Positions 52,009 through 62,606 of a stretch of 64,000 nt of DNA are shown piece after piece. The DNA lies in contig NZ_CP106877.1 in NCBI RefSeq assembly GCF_026547205.1, forward strand, positions 2,072,771 to 2,136,770. The letters run 5' to 3'. The stretch comes from Fervidibacillus halotolerans. Its GTDB lineage: Bacteria > Bacillota > Bacilli > Bacillales > Caldibacillaceae. The notes under the pieces were generated by a model that did not search any database, was not told where the DNA came from, and worked only from the letters and a program-made list of their open reading frames with translations. Numbering within the stretch: the first letter of the stretch is position 1; every line of letters begins with the position of its first letter. A program made the translations under genes and the position numbers.

Positions 52009-52956
52009 TTAATGTTTCATTTTTTGATAATAATCCATAATGCCAAGGGCACTGATCTGCATGTCTAGATTCAAAATAATGTAGACATCATGGTCTCGTG
52101 GAATTCCTTTTTCATCTAGTACTTTTTGTACACGAAGGAACATCCGATCAGCTAATACATCATAACCTTTCCCCTCATCCACGGTTCGATTCGCTTCCTC
52201 CATGAACACGTCCAACCAGTCCAAAACGCTTTGTAGAGCTATTTGGGGATAATCTGTCATCCCAAAATGACCGAAGTAAATTCGAGACAAATCCATCTTT
52301 TGAAAGCGGCGAATCGATTGTTTCATTGCTTCTGGATCGAAATGGTTCGGAGATGTGGTCGGTAAATACAAATGAATCCCTTCTTGGGCAAGTTGTTCAT
52401 ATCTAATTCCTGCTGTATCACCGGTAAACATACCGTTACTGATCGAGTCATATATGCTAAAATGATGACGAGCATGTCCAGGTGTATCGAAAAATGTAAG
52501 CTCACGATTCGAACCGATTTTTAACGTATCCCCTTCCCCCTTTACAATTATACGATCATTTGGAATAGGGATCACTGGATCAAAAAAGTCAGAAAAACTA
52601 TCCCCGTATATCGCCCGCGCTCCACTAACGAGTCGTCTCGGGTCCGCTAAATGTTTCGCACCACGGGGATGGACGACAACTTTCGCATTCGGGCATTGTT
52701 GCAGAAGTAAACCTGCACCCCCTGCGTGATCAAGATGAATATGAGTCACGATAATATAGTTTATATCGTTTAGCGTACGACCGATTTTTTCCAACCCTTT
52801 TCGAATATATTTAACTGACGGGCTCGGTCCGGTTTCGACGATCGTTAATTGTTCTTCATCAATGACATATATACCCGTCCTTTTCGGGATTTCCATATCA
52901 AACCCGTCAATTAAATAAATTTGATTCCCTAATGGGATCGGGTTAGAATCGAACAT
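52009..52956 (-). CDS. MBL-fold metallo-hydrolase
   Basis: 315 residues from the ATG at 52956 (GAAGGGGTG upstream). Metallo-beta-lactamase fold with the metal motif THIHLDHAGG (residues ~71-80), a further His in DTPGHARHHFSIYD, Asp in MFTGDTAG, and the late His in IYFGHFGMTDY. The C-terminal ~100 residues are helical, as in a family of Bacillus hydrolases of unknown substrate. Not a beta-lactamase by context; could be a thioesterase or glyoxalase-like enzyme. Stands alone, no operon partner. Confidence 0.85.
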   Translation of the reverse strand: MFDSNPIPLGNQIYLIDGFDMEIPKRTGIYVIDEEQLTIVETGPSPSVKYIRKGLEKIGRTLNDINYIIVTHIHLDHAGGAGLLLQQCPNAKVVVHPRGAKHLADPRRLVSGARAIYGDSFSDFFDPVIPIPNDRIIVKGEGDTLKIGSNRELTFFDTPGHARHHFSIYDSISNGMFTGDTAGIRYEQLAQEGIHLYLPTTSPNHFDPEAMKQSIRRFQKMDLSRIYFGHFGMTDYPQIALQSVLDWLDVFMEEANRTVDEGKGYDVLADRMFLRVQKVLDEKGIPRDHDVYIILNLDMQISALGIMDYYQKMKH

Positions 52957-53259
52957 ATGCAACACCCCTTCTATTCGTCAAACTGTTTTCTTCTACTTAT
53001 ACGTTTAAAAGTCATAAATTTCGATAATGCTGAGTAAAAGATACCAACGGGTCCAAAACGCAAAATGGTTCTGATTTTTTCCTAAAACAAATCATTCCAT
53101 CCTATACAGCCGGATCAAATTGGAAAAACAAACGATAAAAGAACATTAGTCATTTATCAACATGAATCATGCCACCAATTTACAGCGCCACTTTGCATCA
53201 TAATCCCAATTCCATAACATAGTTAATGAGCTTTAAAACAAAGGAGAAATATGTTTTCG

Positions 53260-53289
53260 TTTGACCTTTACTGACCTTTATTGTAGAAT
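53260..53289 (+). promoter_or_regulatory. clpP promoter with CtsR operator
   Basis: -35 TTGACC (53261-53266), 17-base spacer, -10 TAGAAT (53284-53289). Overlapping the -35 is TTTGACC-TTT-ACTGACC (53260-53276), the CtsR heptad arrangement (reverse complement of GGTCAAA-nAn-GGTCAAA), with one half-site perfect and one with two mismatches. CtsR represses class III heat-shock genes, including clpP. The leader to the start codon is ~70 bases. The stretch 52957-53259 otherwise shows nothing I can name. Confidence 0.85.
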
Positions 53290-53365
53290 ATACATACAAT
53301 AGGTGAGATTGGACGATTGTCTATTCCCATTGTTATTAAAATTGATCGATGAGGAGGATTATGTG

Positions 53366-53956
53366 ATGAATTTGATACCTACAGTGATTGAACAAACGAA
53401 CCGTGGCGAACGCGCTTATGATATTTACTCCCGCTTATTAAAAGATCGGATTATTATGCTCGGCGGTCCGATCGATGACAATGTGGCAAATTCCATTGTC
53501 GCCCAATTATTGTTTTTAGATGCGGAAAACCCGGAAAAGGACATCTCCCTTTACATTAACAGCCCGGGTGGTAGTATCACGGCTGGAATGGCCATTTATG
53601 ATACGATGCAGTTTGTAAAAGCGGACGTACAAACGATTAGTATCGGAATGGCTGCTTCCATGGGTGCCTTTTTACTCGCTGCCGGAACAAAAGGGAAACG
53701 GTATGCTCTGCCGAACGCTGAAGTCATGATTCACCAACCATTAGGTGGCGCCCAAGGTCAGGCTACAGAAATTGAAATTGCAGCGAAACGAATTTTATTC
53801 TTGCGAGATAAATTGAATAGAATTTTATCCGAAAGAACCGGTCAACCCCTTGAAGTTATTGAAAGAGATACAGATAGGGACAATTTTATGACGGCAGAAC
53901 AAGCGAAGGAATACGGTTTAATCGATCACATTATCACTCACAATACGATAAAATAA
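53366..53956 (+). CDS. clpP: ClpP, ATP-dependent Clp protease proteolytic subunit
   Basis: 196 residues from the ATG at 53366, placed after GAGGAGG; the upstream extension is rejected. Catalytic triad Ser98 (MAASMGAF), His123 (MIHQPLGG) and Asp172 ([13 protein letters not shown]) is intact. Forms the barrel that works with ClpX and ClpC to degrade tagged or damaged proteins, including tmRNA-tagged products made by this window's ssrA. Own terminator downstream. Confidence 0.98.
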   Translation: MNLIPTVIEQTNRGERAYDIYSRLLKDRIIMLGGPIDDNVANSIVAQLLFLDAENPEKDISLYINSPGGSITAGMAIYDTMQFVKADVQTISIGMAASMGAFLLAAGTKGKRYALPNAEVMIHQPLGGAQGQATEIEIAAKRILFLRDKLNRILSERTGQPLEVIERDTDRDNFMTAEQAKEYGLIDHIITHNTIK

Positions 53957-53964
53957 TGAAAAAT

Positions 53965-53996
53965 AAGGGTGTCCAACAAACGGGACACCCTTTTTT
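53965..53996 (+). terminator. Rho-independent terminator of clpP
   Basis: AAGGGTGTCC / GGGACACCC stem with an AACAAAC loop and six T residues, nine bases beyond the stop. Confidence 0.95.
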
Positions 53997-54084
53997 CGTA
54001 TGATTACCCTGTTCCCATTTGCCTTTTTCATCTGATCATAGTCGGCATATATAATAAAAGAAAAATTCCATTTCCATTGGGGAA

Positions 54085-54342
54085 TCATTCTTCCTTCTCC
54101 AAAAATTGGGCAAGGGCATCGACTGCTTCTTTTTCATCGCTTCCATCGGCAATGATCGTCACTTCAGAACCGGAAGCAATGGCTAACCCCATAATTCCCA
54201 TAATGCTTTTTGCGTTAACCTTTTTTTCATCCCTCTCTATAAAAATTTCCGATGAAAACCGGTTCGCTTCTTGAACAAATAGGGCTGCAGGACGTGCTTG
54301 CAAACCTGCTTTTAATTTAACAACTGCTTTTTTTTCGATCAT
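54085..54342 (-). CDS. crh: Crh, HPr-like catabolite repression protein
   Basis: 85 residues. HPr homologue in which the phosphocarrier His15 is replaced by Gln15 (KAGLQARPAAL), while the regulatory Ser46 is kept (NAKSIMGIM). It therefore cannot carry PTS phosphate but, when phosphorylated on Ser46 by HprK, acts as a CcpA co-repressor. It ends the whiA-associated cluster in the B. subtilis order; a gap of ~285 bases separates it from whiA, so it may have its own promoter. Confidence 0.95.
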   Translation of the reverse strand: MIEKKAVVKLKAGLQARPAALFVQEANRFSSEIFIERDEKKVNAKSIMGIMGLAIASGSEVTIIADGSDEKEAVDALAQFLEKEE

Positions 54343-54626
54343 TTTCTCTTCTCCCCTCCTTCTATTTTAAATTATAATACGATTATTATTTATCTATCAT
54401 GTTTCCGCTTTCGTTAAAAAAGAAAATTTTTTGAATCCTTTATTTCCAATTACAGGATTGAAAAATACATGAACAAATGAAATACAAATAGAATTTGATC
54501 ACCTCTTTCTACTGAAATTTACCGAAAACATCGATCAGCTTTGTAAAACAAATAAGCAAAGACAAAATACCCCTAATAACGGAAAATTCCCAAGGGTTCC
54601 CTTCCCAAATGAACGCATGAACATGT

Positions 54627-55574
54627 TTATTTAAATTGAACGGGCTCACCCATCCGTAGTTTTTCGGCTATCTCATCAATTTTCCGAAGGCGATGGTTAA
54701 TGCCTGATTTACTAATTGTCCCCCCTAACATTTCTCCGAGTTCCTTCAATGATACATCTTGATGTTCCAGTCGTAATACTGCTATTTCTTTTAATTTATC
54801 CGGTAATGCATCAAGCCCAATCATTTTATCAATATATTTTATATTATCGATCTGTCGAATGGCGGCTCCAATTGTTTTATTTAAATTAGCCGTTTCACAA
54901 TTAACGAGGCGATTGACCGAGTTCCGCATATCCCGAACAATTCGAACATCTTCAAAACGCAATAGTGCGTTATGGGCACCGATCACACTCAAAAAGTCAG
55001 AGATTTTTTCAGCTTCCTTTAAATAAACGATGCATCCCTTTTTCCGTTCCAATGTTTTACTATTCAAATAAAATTTATTCATCAAAGAACTTAAGGAATC
55101 ACAATGATCTTTATACGAAGAGAAAATTTCTAAATGATAAGAAGAAGTTTCCGGATTATTCACGGAACCACCAGCTAAAAAGGCTCCCCTCAAATACGCC
55201 TTTTTACAACATGATTTTTGAATAAGGGGAGGTGAGATTTCCTGATTGATTTGGAAATGATTCCCTAAGATTTGTAAATCCTGTAATATTTCTTGAACTT
55301 CATCCACGATCCGAACGAGATAAATATTGTTTTTCTTTAGACGCATTTTCTTCCGCACTAAAATTTCCACCGAAGCAAAATATTGTTTTTTCAATAACAA
55401 ATAAATGCGCCTAGCAATGGCCGCATTTTCCGTTTGAATATCGACGATGAGGTGGCGATTAGAAAAGGAAATTGTACCGTTCATTTGTATGAGCGCCGAT
55501 AGTTCAGATTTCATGCAACAATCATTTACGGGCAAATTCGTTAACTCTTTTTTGATATCAGAAGCAAATGACAA
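54627..55574 (-). CDS. whiA: WhiA, DNA-binding protein (sporulation/cell division regulator)
   Basis: 315 residues, TTG start after GGGGGTG. N-terminal LAGLIDADG-homing-endonuclease-like domains ([45 protein letters not shown]) without catalytic acids, and a C-terminal helix-turn-helix ([21 protein letters not shown], ~280-300). In Bacillus it affects chromosome segregation and division. It follows yvcK by 20 bases and is in the conserved rapZ-yvcK-whiA operon. Confidence 0.96.
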   Translation of the reverse strand: MSFASDIKKELTNLPVNDCCMKSELSALIQMNGTISFSNRHLIVDIQTENAAIARRIYLLLKKQYFASVEILVRKKMRLKKNNIYLVRIVDEVQEILQDLQILGNHFQINQEISPPLIQKSCCKKAYLRGAFLAGGSVNNPETSSYHLEIFSSYKDHCDSLSSLMNKFYLNSKTLERKKGCIVYLKEAEKISDFLSVIGAHNALLRFEDVRIVRDMRNSVNRLVNCETANLNKTIGAAIRQIDNIKYIDKMIGLDALPDKLKEIAVLRLEHQDVSLKELGEMLGGTISKSGINHRLRKIDEIAEKLRMGEPVQFK

Positions 55575-55594
55575 TTAGGCACCCCCTTGTTTTC

Positions 55595-56578
55595 CTACGA
55601 CGACATGCCGAAAGTTGTTTCATTTTTTATCAACCGATAAATCATTTCCGACACTTTTTTCGTATCGTGCCGAATCGTCCCATCCTCCGTTGAAATAATC
55701 GAATCGGAAAGAACATTTAAACCTAAACTCAACAGGGCACCCTTATCGAATAAAACCGGTTCCGCCGACTCACCTTTATACCGCATTTGAATAATTTCAG
55801 GAATCATTCCATCATTAACGATGATGGTGTGTAAAAATGGCTCATGTAAATGATCATAGATTGCCTTTACGTGCTCACTAGCGGAATATCCCTTCGTCTC
55901 TCCAGCCTGAGTCATTAAATTGCAAATATATACCTTCTTCGCTTTCGCCTTAAGCACTTCTTCCCCAATTTTTGGAACTAATAAATTGGGTAAAATGCTC
56001 GTATATAAACTTCCAGGACCAATAATAATTAAATCGGCATCCTGAATGGCATGAATCGCTTCTGGTAACGGCTCAGCATTTTCAGGTGTAATAAACACTC
56101 GTTTAATCTTTTTACCGGCTTTAGGTATTTTCGATTCGCCTTCAACAATCGATCCATCCTCCATTTCAGCATGAAGAACGAGGAGTTGATTTGCTGAAGG
56201 AAGTACCCGTCCCTTTACATTCAACACCCGGCTTAGTTCATGGACCGCATGGGCAAAATTTCCGGTAATATTCGTCAAAGCAGCTAATATTAAGTTGCCC
56301 AAAGAATGACCGGATAAGTCCCCATTCGTTCGGAAACGATGTTGAAACATTTCCTCAATCAGCGGTTCCACTTCTGATAAAGCCGCTAAAACATTCCGAA
56401 TATCCCCCGGAGGCGGAATATGGAGGTCTTCACGAATTCTACCCGAGCTCCCCCCGTCATCTGCAACAGTAACGATCGCTGTTATATTTAATGGATACCG
56501 TTTAATCCCCCTTAGCAGTACGGAAAGACCCGTTCCACCCCCTATTATGACAACCTTTGGTAATTCCATCTTCATCAT
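55595..56578 (-). CDS. yvcK: YvcK (GlmR), UDP-sugar-responsive regulator
   Basis: 327 residues from the ATG at 56578 (GGAGAGG upstream). The N-terminal KVVIIGGGTGLSVLLRGIKRYPLNITAIVTVADDGGSSGRIREDL is the YvcK/CofD-like signature with a nucleotide-sugar pocket; HSLGNLILAALTNITG follows. In B. subtilis GlmR regulates GlmS and envelope precursor flow and is needed on gluconeogenic carbon. Located between rapZ and whiA; the longer frame would overlap rapZ. Confidence 0.94.
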   Translation of the reverse strand: MMKMELPKVVIIGGGTGLSVLLRGIKRYPLNITAIVTVADDGGSSGRIREDLHIPPPGDIRNVLAALSEVEPLIEEMFQHRFRTNGDLSGHSLGNLILAALTNITGNFAHAVHELSRVLNVKGRVLPSANQLLVLHAEMEDGSIVEGESKIPKAGKKIKRVFITPENAEPLPEAIHAIQDADLIIIGPGSLYTSILPNLLVPKIGEEVLKAKAKKVYICNLMTQAGETKGYSASEHVKAIYDHLHEPFLHTIIVNDGMIPEIIQMRYKGESAEPVLFDKGALLSLGLNVLSDSIISTEDGTIRHDTKKVSEMIYRLIKNETTFGMSS

Positions 56579-56594
56579 ATTAGCAATTCCTCTC

Positions 56595-57461
56595 CTATGA
56601 TAGTTCTTTATGGGAAACCTGTACAAAATAATCTTTCGACAACTGATCTTTTAAGTATTGGGCAATGGCCACGGATCGATGTTGGCCTCCTGTACAGCCA
56701 ATACCAATAACAAGTTGACTTTTTCCCTCCCTTTTATACAAAGGCAAAATAAATTTTAAAAGATCTTGTAGTTTTTCTAAAAAGCGGATCGTATCGTTCC
56801 ATTTCATAACATAATTGTACACTTCATCATCTAATCCCGTCTTTGATCGCATATGCTCAATATAAAATGGATTGGGCAAAAACCGGACGTCAAAAACGAG
56901 ATCCGCATCGATCGGGATGCCATGCTTAAAGCCGAAAGAAACGATATTTACAGTAAACAATTTCGTTTTGCTATTGGAAAACTCGCTTTGAATTTTTTCT
57001 CGCAATTCTTTCGGTTTCAATTTGGACGTGTTATAGATCGTTTGGGCACGTCCTTTAATTTCCTCAAGTAATTTCCTTTCCAACTTGATTCCTTCCAATG
57101 GTAGCCCAGATTTGGCAAGGGGATGGGATCTTCTCGTCTCCTTATAACGTTGAACCAATGTAGCATCGTCCGCGTCCAAAAATAAAATATGTGGTGTCAT
57201 CCTAGGTATGTTTTCCAATTCATCCAACACATGAAAGAGCTGATCGAAAAATTCCCGCCCACGTAAATCCATCACAAGGGCAACTTTATTCATTTTATTT
57301 TTCGATTCCCTCATTAATTCCAAAAATTTCGGTAACAACATCGGCGGTAAATTATCTACACAATAAAATCCCAAATCTTCAAAACTTCGAATGGCAACCG
57401 TTTTTCCTGCACCAGACATTCCTGTTATAATAACCATTTCGATTTGATTGTTTTCTTCCAT
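56595..57461 (-). CDS. rapZ: RapZ (YvcJ) family nucleotide-binding protein
   Basis: 288 residues. N-terminal P-loop ATPase domain with Walker A GMSGAGKT at residues 14-21 and [18 protein letters not shown]-terminal domain with [19 protein letters not shown], the conserved end of RapZ-type proteins that binds nucleotide/phosphate. In Bacillus the YvcJ role is linked to competence and RNA-related regulation. GGGGGA ribosome site. First gene of rapZ-yvcK-whiA; ~220 bases separate it from the nudix gene. Confidence 0.94.
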   Translation of the reverse strand: MEENNQIEMVIITGMSGAGKTVAIRSFEDLGFYCVDNLPPMLLPKFLELMRESKNKMNKVALVMDLRGREFFDQLFHVLDELENIPRMTPHILFLDADDATLVQRYKETRRSHPLAKSGLPLEGIKLERKLLEEIKGRAQTIYNTSKLKPKELREKIQSEFSNSKTKLFTVNIVSFGFKHGIPIDADLVFDVRFLPNPFYIEHMRSKTGLDDEVYNYVMKWNDTIRFLEKLQDLLKFILPLYKREGKSQLVIGIGCTGGQHRSVAIAQYLKDQLSKDYFVQVSHKELS

Positions 57462-57684
57462 TTGGGCGTCTCCCCCATTTACAAAATTGTTCCTTCAATG
57501 CTCCGATATCTATTTTACCTTTCTTTTAGGTGAACAGAGACATAAAAAATATTTCCAATCACCTTTGATTCTATTGAAAGCGATTCATCGAACCCACTTT
57601 TATCGTTCCATCATTCGTCAAAATCTTCATCGGATTAAATCCAATCGATTAGGCCTACAATTCGGGGTTTCCCTCTTCGCTTCC

Positions 57685-58140
57685 TCATACATCGATTCGA
57701 TACGATAATAACTGCTCATCTTCCGTATACTCAAAAATCCCGAAAGCAAGACCTTGATCCTTTAAAGCATGTTCCAAAATATAACGGTCACCTTCAGCCA
57801 TGGGTAAACGATTCAATTCATCGATGGAATGCCATTGTAAAATGCCTTCTTCCGTCACTTGTTTTTCATGGCCTTCACCCTTTTTCACTAAAAAGGTAAA
57901 CATCATCCATTCTTTTACCGTTAAATCTCCACGTTTAATAAGAAAATTATATATTCCTTTTAAAATCGGCCATTGGATTTGAATCCCCGTTTCCTCGAAA
58001 AACTCCCTTTTAACAGATTCGATTACCGTCTCTCCTACTTCCATTTTTCCTCCGGGAATCGTCCACCAATTTCGCCGTGGTTTTTGCAATAAAAGAATAT
58101 GATTATCCTTTAAATAAATACAATTTGCTACTTTTTGCAC
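57685..58140 (-). CDS. Nudix hydrolase (YvcI-like)
   Basis: 151 residues from a GTG start at 58140 (VQKVANCIYL) after GAGGTGA. Complete Nudix box G-x5-E-x7-REUxEExGU: the residues run GGKMEVGETVIESVKREF, then FEETGI. The PGGKME context matches the 8-oxo-dGTP/NUDIX subfamily, and the gene lies in the B. subtilis YvcI position between trxB and rapZ. Substrate unknown: a nucleoside diphosphate derivative is inferred. Confidence 0.9.
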   Translation of the reverse strand: MQKVANCIYLKDNHILLLQKPRRNWWTIPGGKMEVGETVIESVKREFFEETGIQIQWPILKGIYNFLIKRGDLTVKEWMMFTFLVKKGEGHEKQVTEEGILQWHSIDELNRLPMAEGDRYILEHALKDQGLAFGIFEYTEDEQLLSYRIDV

Positions 58141-58440
58141 GGAAATCACCTCGAAATCAACAACCTAAAAATTTACAAATCTAACGCTATTATACTATAG
58201 GTCCATGATGAACAACAATCGAAGGGATATTTAGCTGGATCAATCGGACGTTTCATAAAAAGTGAAGAGAATAAAATTCGAATGAAAACGAGTCGTTCTA
58301 TTTTATAAAATGAGTTTTGTGAGTTTGGCTTAGGAAAAAACCATTTTAATATTATATCTTTTCCTTTTAACGTGGATAAACGAATTCGTTCAACATAAAG
58401 ATGAATAAAACGGGCAAATTAATAAATATTTTTCTTCAAT

Positions 58441-58467
58441 AAAAAAAGACACAGGGCAGCCTGCGTC
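58441..58467 (-). terminator. Orphan Rho-independent terminator
   Basis: Minus strand GACGCAGG / CCTGTGTC with a CTGC loop, followed by seven T residues (58441-58447). The trxB transcript already ends at 58883-58920, so this terminator implies a separate transcript from within 58470-58880, about 400 bases, for which I see no convincing gene. A perfect AAACGGAA-n7-TTCCGTTT dyad lies at 58556-58578. Confidence 0.75.
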
Positions 58468-58555
58468 GACAAAATAAATCTTTATATATTAAAGGGGGTC
58501 AATTTCTTATTTATATCATACTCGAATATTATTTCACGATTGTTACAGCATAATT

Positions 58556-58578
58556 AAACGGAATTTACGTTTCCGTTT
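58556..58578. promoter_or_regulatory. Perfect inverted repeat in the trxB-nudix spacer
   Basis: AAACGGAA (58556-58563) and TTCCGTTT (58571-58578) with a seven-base spacer. It could be an operator or an RNA stem in a short transcript ending at 58441. The spacer 58141-58882 as a whole holds no gene I can support; a 97-codon minus-strand frame lacks a start signal. Confidence 0.4.
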
Positions 58579-58882
58579 AGAATTGTAAACAAATTTCACC
58601 TTAATCTTACCGTTCCGTTTTCTACTCTTTTCAACAAAATCAAAAACGATTCGACAGAACCTCTCATTTCTGGAAAGTTTTTCTAAAAAAATGATGTTTG
58701 ACTTCCTGCCTATTGGAATTTTGAAAATTATTGTTATTGATGCTGAGATGAATGGGAGGAATTTTTTCAACCGAAGGAACGCAAAAACGTCGAAGTAATG
58801 ATGGGGACCTTTGTAAAAAAAGCGACAATCGTACATCCTCTAGGATATGTGTAGAGGCGATGAAATTGTTAACGAGAACAAC

Positions 58883-58920
58883 AAAAAAGGGAGGGTTTGT
58901 TTCAAACCACATCCCTTTTT
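58883..58920 (-). terminator. Rho-independent terminator of trxB
   Basis: Minus strand AAAGGGATGTGGTTTG pairs with CAAACCCTCCCTTT (small mismatches) and ends in a T-run; 17 bases past the stop. Confidence 0.85.
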
Positions 58921-58936
58921 AAAATACTTATATGCT

Positions 58937-59902
<966 letters not shown>

Positions 59903-60031
59903 TTAGTTTTTGTCACTACATATATTATGTTCTTATAAGTATAATCTATAAAAGAAGATGCCTGCCGTCTAATGATTTGCTCAAGGTTTCGCCTCAATGG
60001 ATGAACGTTCACATTCCTGCCTTATTTTTAA

Positions 60032-61042
60032 TCATTTCCACGGTTCCATACCAATTTTATCCGGATGATATTTTAATAAATTTTTCCAAGCAAAGTCCGC
60101 CTGTTGTTTTTTTCCAACATAATAGGCTGCACAACTATACCAATAATAAAAGGAACCATCGTCCACGGGAATATGTTTCATGATTTTCCGTAGCCAATAA
60201 TATCCTTTTTCATATTCGCCGAGAATGGAAAAGGTGACACCTAATTTATAACGATGGTCGATGGAAATCGGGTGGATTTTTTCTAAAGCCGGAAGAAGGG
60301 ACTGGTAATCTTCTCCGTCATAATAAAGGAAAACGACCATATTGCAAAGGGCGTGTAAATTTCCTGGACTTTTCGCTAAAACCCGCTCCGTTACTTCCTT
60401 CGCCAAATCCTTTTTTCCAACGTAATAATACGCTAACGCTAGATTATTATGCGCAGGCCAAAAGTCCGGATGTTTCGTAATCAATTGTTGAAATTCCTCA
60501 ATTGCCTCGTCATATTTACCATTTTCTAACAGATGCATCGCTTCTTCTTGCCCTTCGATCAATTCCTCATCTTCGAAGTCATTCGACGAAATCGGATCGA
60601 CATGTTCCTCCTCATTTTCAATAGAGACAATTTCAATCAATTCCAATGCATCTTTCGCAAATTGGCCATCCGGTTCCAAACTGATATATTTATTTGCATG
60701 ATATAAGGATTTTTTATATAGACCCATATAAGCAAAATTATTTGCCAAAAAATAATGACATTCATGCAAATCCGGATCGATTTCATTTAAAACGTGATAA
60801 ATAATATCATTCGATTGTTCATATAACTCCAGTTCTCCCAATACGATTGCATATTGGCAGGCGATAATCGGTTCATTAGGCTCCAACTCCATCGCCCGAC
60901 GTAAATATTTTTTCGCATTTTGTAAATCATGTTTTTGAAATGCTTGAATCCCTTTGGAAAAATAAAATTCACCGCTTGGGATGAAAGAATATATGTTTTC
61001 TAGATCGTTTTGGTCGTTATGCATTTGATCATTATTTTGCAC
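60032..61042 (-). CDS. TPR-repeat protein (YvcD-like)
   Basis: 336 residues from a GTG start at 61042 (after GGGGGAT); the upstream TTG has no site. At least five or six TPR-like helical hairpins, e.g. SKGIQAFQKHDLQNAKKYLRRAMELEPNE, NNLALAYYYVGKKDLAKEVTERVLAKSPGN and YKLGVTFSILGEYEKGYYWLRKI. Acidic linker DEELIEGQEEAMHLL midway. No signal peptide. TPRs mediate protein contacts; partner unknown. Located between trxB and the acyltransferase gene in the B. subtilis order. Confidence 0.88.
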   Translation of the reverse strand: MQNNDQMHNDQNDLENIYSFIPSGEFYFSKGIQAFQKHDLQNAKKYLRRAMELEPNEPIIACQYAIVLGELELYEQSNDIIYHVLNEIDPDLHECHYFLANNFAYMGLYKKSLYHANKYISLEPDGQFAKDALELIEIVSIENEEEHVDPISSNDFEDEELIEGQEEAMHLLENGKYDEAIEEFQQLITKHPDFWPAHNNLALAYYYVGKKDLAKEVTERVLAKSPGNLHALCNMVVFLYYDGEDYQSLLPALEKIHPISIDHRYKLGVTFSILGEYEKGYYWLRKIMKHIPVDDGSFYYWYSCAAYYVGKKQQADFAWKNLLKYHPDKIGMEPWK

Positions 61043-61397
61043 AAAAATATCCCCCAACTTCAGTTTATCAATCTATATCATTGGAATTCTTATTGTTTGT
61101 AAAACCAAAGATATATTTTATCATATATACAACCGGTTTAAAATAGCATTGACCAAACTTATGAAACTAATTAAAATAGCGAACCCTTTCACCTAATGGA
61201 AAACGTATCTCCCTTGATTTTGTAAGCAATGGAAGGACTATCCCTTAAATCCAGTCATAGACAAAAAGTGAATGATTTGGATAGACAAAAACTCCTTTGA
61301 AATATACTGATTTTAAAAAGCAGGTAACGATCGATCCTACAGTGATTTCTTCGTTCACCACTTACTTCCACATTTCTCTAAATCTTTTCCATTTGAT
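61043..61397. other. Intergenic stretch between the TPR gene and the acyltransferase
   Basis: Low-complexity AT-rich region of ~355 bases. I see no gene, tRNA, riboswitch or convincing promoter. It should contain the TPR gene promoter. Confidence 0.5.
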
Positions 61398-61427
61398 GAA
61401 AAAAACGGCCTAATTTAGTTCGACCGC
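61398..61427 (-). terminator. Weak terminator at the end of the acyltransferase gene
   Basis: Minus strand GCGGTC / GGCCGT stem (5-6 bp) and a T-run of seven; it overlaps the stop codon. It would end the lgt-yvoD-ppaX-acyltransferase transcript. Confidence 0.5.
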
Positions 61428-61957
61428 TTTCCAGTTCCGTATATTGGATCATCTTTCCGTAGTTCATCCAACTGTTCTTTCGTATAAATGATTTTCATCG
61501 GATTACCACCGACAAAACTTCCCGCAGGCACATCTTTATGTACTAACGTTCCCGCCGATACGATGGCACCGTCGCCAATCGTTACGCCAGGTAAAATCGT
61601 CGTGTTCGCACCGATCATCACTTCATCCCCGATTACGACGTCGCCAAGTCGGTATTCCTTAATTAAATACTCATGTGCCAAAATCGTCGAGTTGTAACCA
61701 ATCACACAATTCTTTCCAACTTGAATTTTTTCCGGAAACATAATATCTACCATCGCCATTAACCCAAAGGACGTTTTTTCTCCGACTTTCATTTTAAGAA
61801 AAGTGCGGTACAGCCAATTTTTTACAGGTAAAAAAGGCGTATACCGAGCGAGTTGAATGACGATAAAGTTTTTCGTCACCTTCCAAAAGGAAACGGTTTT
61901 ATACATTTGCCAAAGGGAATTCGCCCCATAAACTTCATACCTGGTCGTTTTTCGCAT
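61415..61957 (-). CDS. yvoF: Acyltransferase of the left-handed beta-helix family (YvoF-like)
   Basis: 180 residues from the ATG at 61957; a TTG upstream is also possible. C-terminal hexapeptide repeats (GEKTSFGLMAMVDIMFPEKIQVGKNCVIGYNSTILAHEYLI... through VIGDEVMIGANTTILPGVTIGDGAIVSAGTLVHKDVPAGSFVGGNPMKII) make a left-handed parallel beta-helix of the maltose/galactoside acetyltransferase type. Start overlaps ppaX by ~23 bases, indicating coupling. Substrate unknown. Confidence 0.85.
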   Translation of the reverse strand: MRKTTRYEVYGANSLWQMYKTVSFWKVTKNFIVIQLARYTPFLPVKNWLYRTFLKMKVGEKTSFGLMAMVDIMFPEKIQVGKNCVIGYNSTILAHEYLIKEYRLGDVVIGDEVMIGANTTILPGVTIGDGAIVSAGTLVHKDVPAGSFVGGNPMKIIYTKEQLDELRKDDPIYGTGKRSN

Positions 61958-62606
61958 TCGCCTCAACTCCGACGATTTTTAATAAATCCCCCATATGATT
62001 AATCATATAGTCCGGTGAAAAACGCTGTAAATAATCTTTCCCTTTTATGGACCATGATACGCCTACGGAACGGGTTCCAGCGTTTTTCGCAGCTAAAATA
62101 TCATGATTCGAATCCCCCACCATCACAGCTTCCTGAACATCGGACCGCAACAATTCCAACGCTTTGAATATCGGTTCCGGATCCGGTTTGGCGTATTTCA
62201 CATCATCTAGCGCGATGATGACGGGAAAAAACGGATGTAAATCGGTCGCCTCCAATCCTTTTATAACCATGTCTTTCATCTTCGTTGATACGATGGCCAA
62301 TTTATATCCCCGTTCGTGTAACGTTTTTACTGTATCATATACTCCAGCGAACGGTTTGATTAACGTATCATGGTGCTGTTTATTAAAATTCCGGTAAAAT
62401 TGAACCATCTCTTCTGTTTTTTCCGGTAAAATAGAAGCGAATGTTTCGGTAAGGGGCGGACCGATAAAAGAAATACAATCTTCCTTCGTAAACCGACCGG
62501 GAACGTAATGGTCAAAGGTATGGCGGAAGGAAGTTAAAATCAATTCATACGTATCTACCAACGTTCCATCTAAATCAAATAAAACTGTCGTAATATTATC
62601 TTCCAT
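61935..62606 (-). CDS. ppaX: PpaX-like HAD phosphatase (pyrophosphatase)
   Basis: 223 residues. HAD superfamily: nucleophile motif DLDGTLVDT (residues 11-19), KPDPEP with the motif III lysine, and GDSNHDI. In Firmicutes PpaX hydrolyses the pyrophosphate released by HPr-Ser-P dephosphorylation by HprK/P and lies in the hprK-lgt-yvoD-ppaX-yvoF operon, exactly as here. AAGGAAA ribosome site; starts 11 bases inside the upstream gene. Confidence 0.94.
   Translation of the reverse strand: MEDNITTVLFDLDGTLVDTYELILTSFRHTFDHYVPGRFTKEDCISFIGPPLTETFASILPEKTEEMVQFYRNFNKQHHDTLIKPFAGVYDTVKTLHERGYKLAIVSTKMKDMVIKGLEATDLHPFFPVIIALDDVKYAKPDPEPIFKALELLRSDVQEAVMVGDSNHDILAAKNAGTRSVGVSWSIKGKDYLQRFSPDYMINHMGDLLKIVGVEANAKNDQV

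Noticed and set aside
58543..58836. 97-codon minus-strand frame with a basic C-terminus
   Set aside because: No spaced ribosome site before the ATG, unusual composition, and no recognisable pattern.
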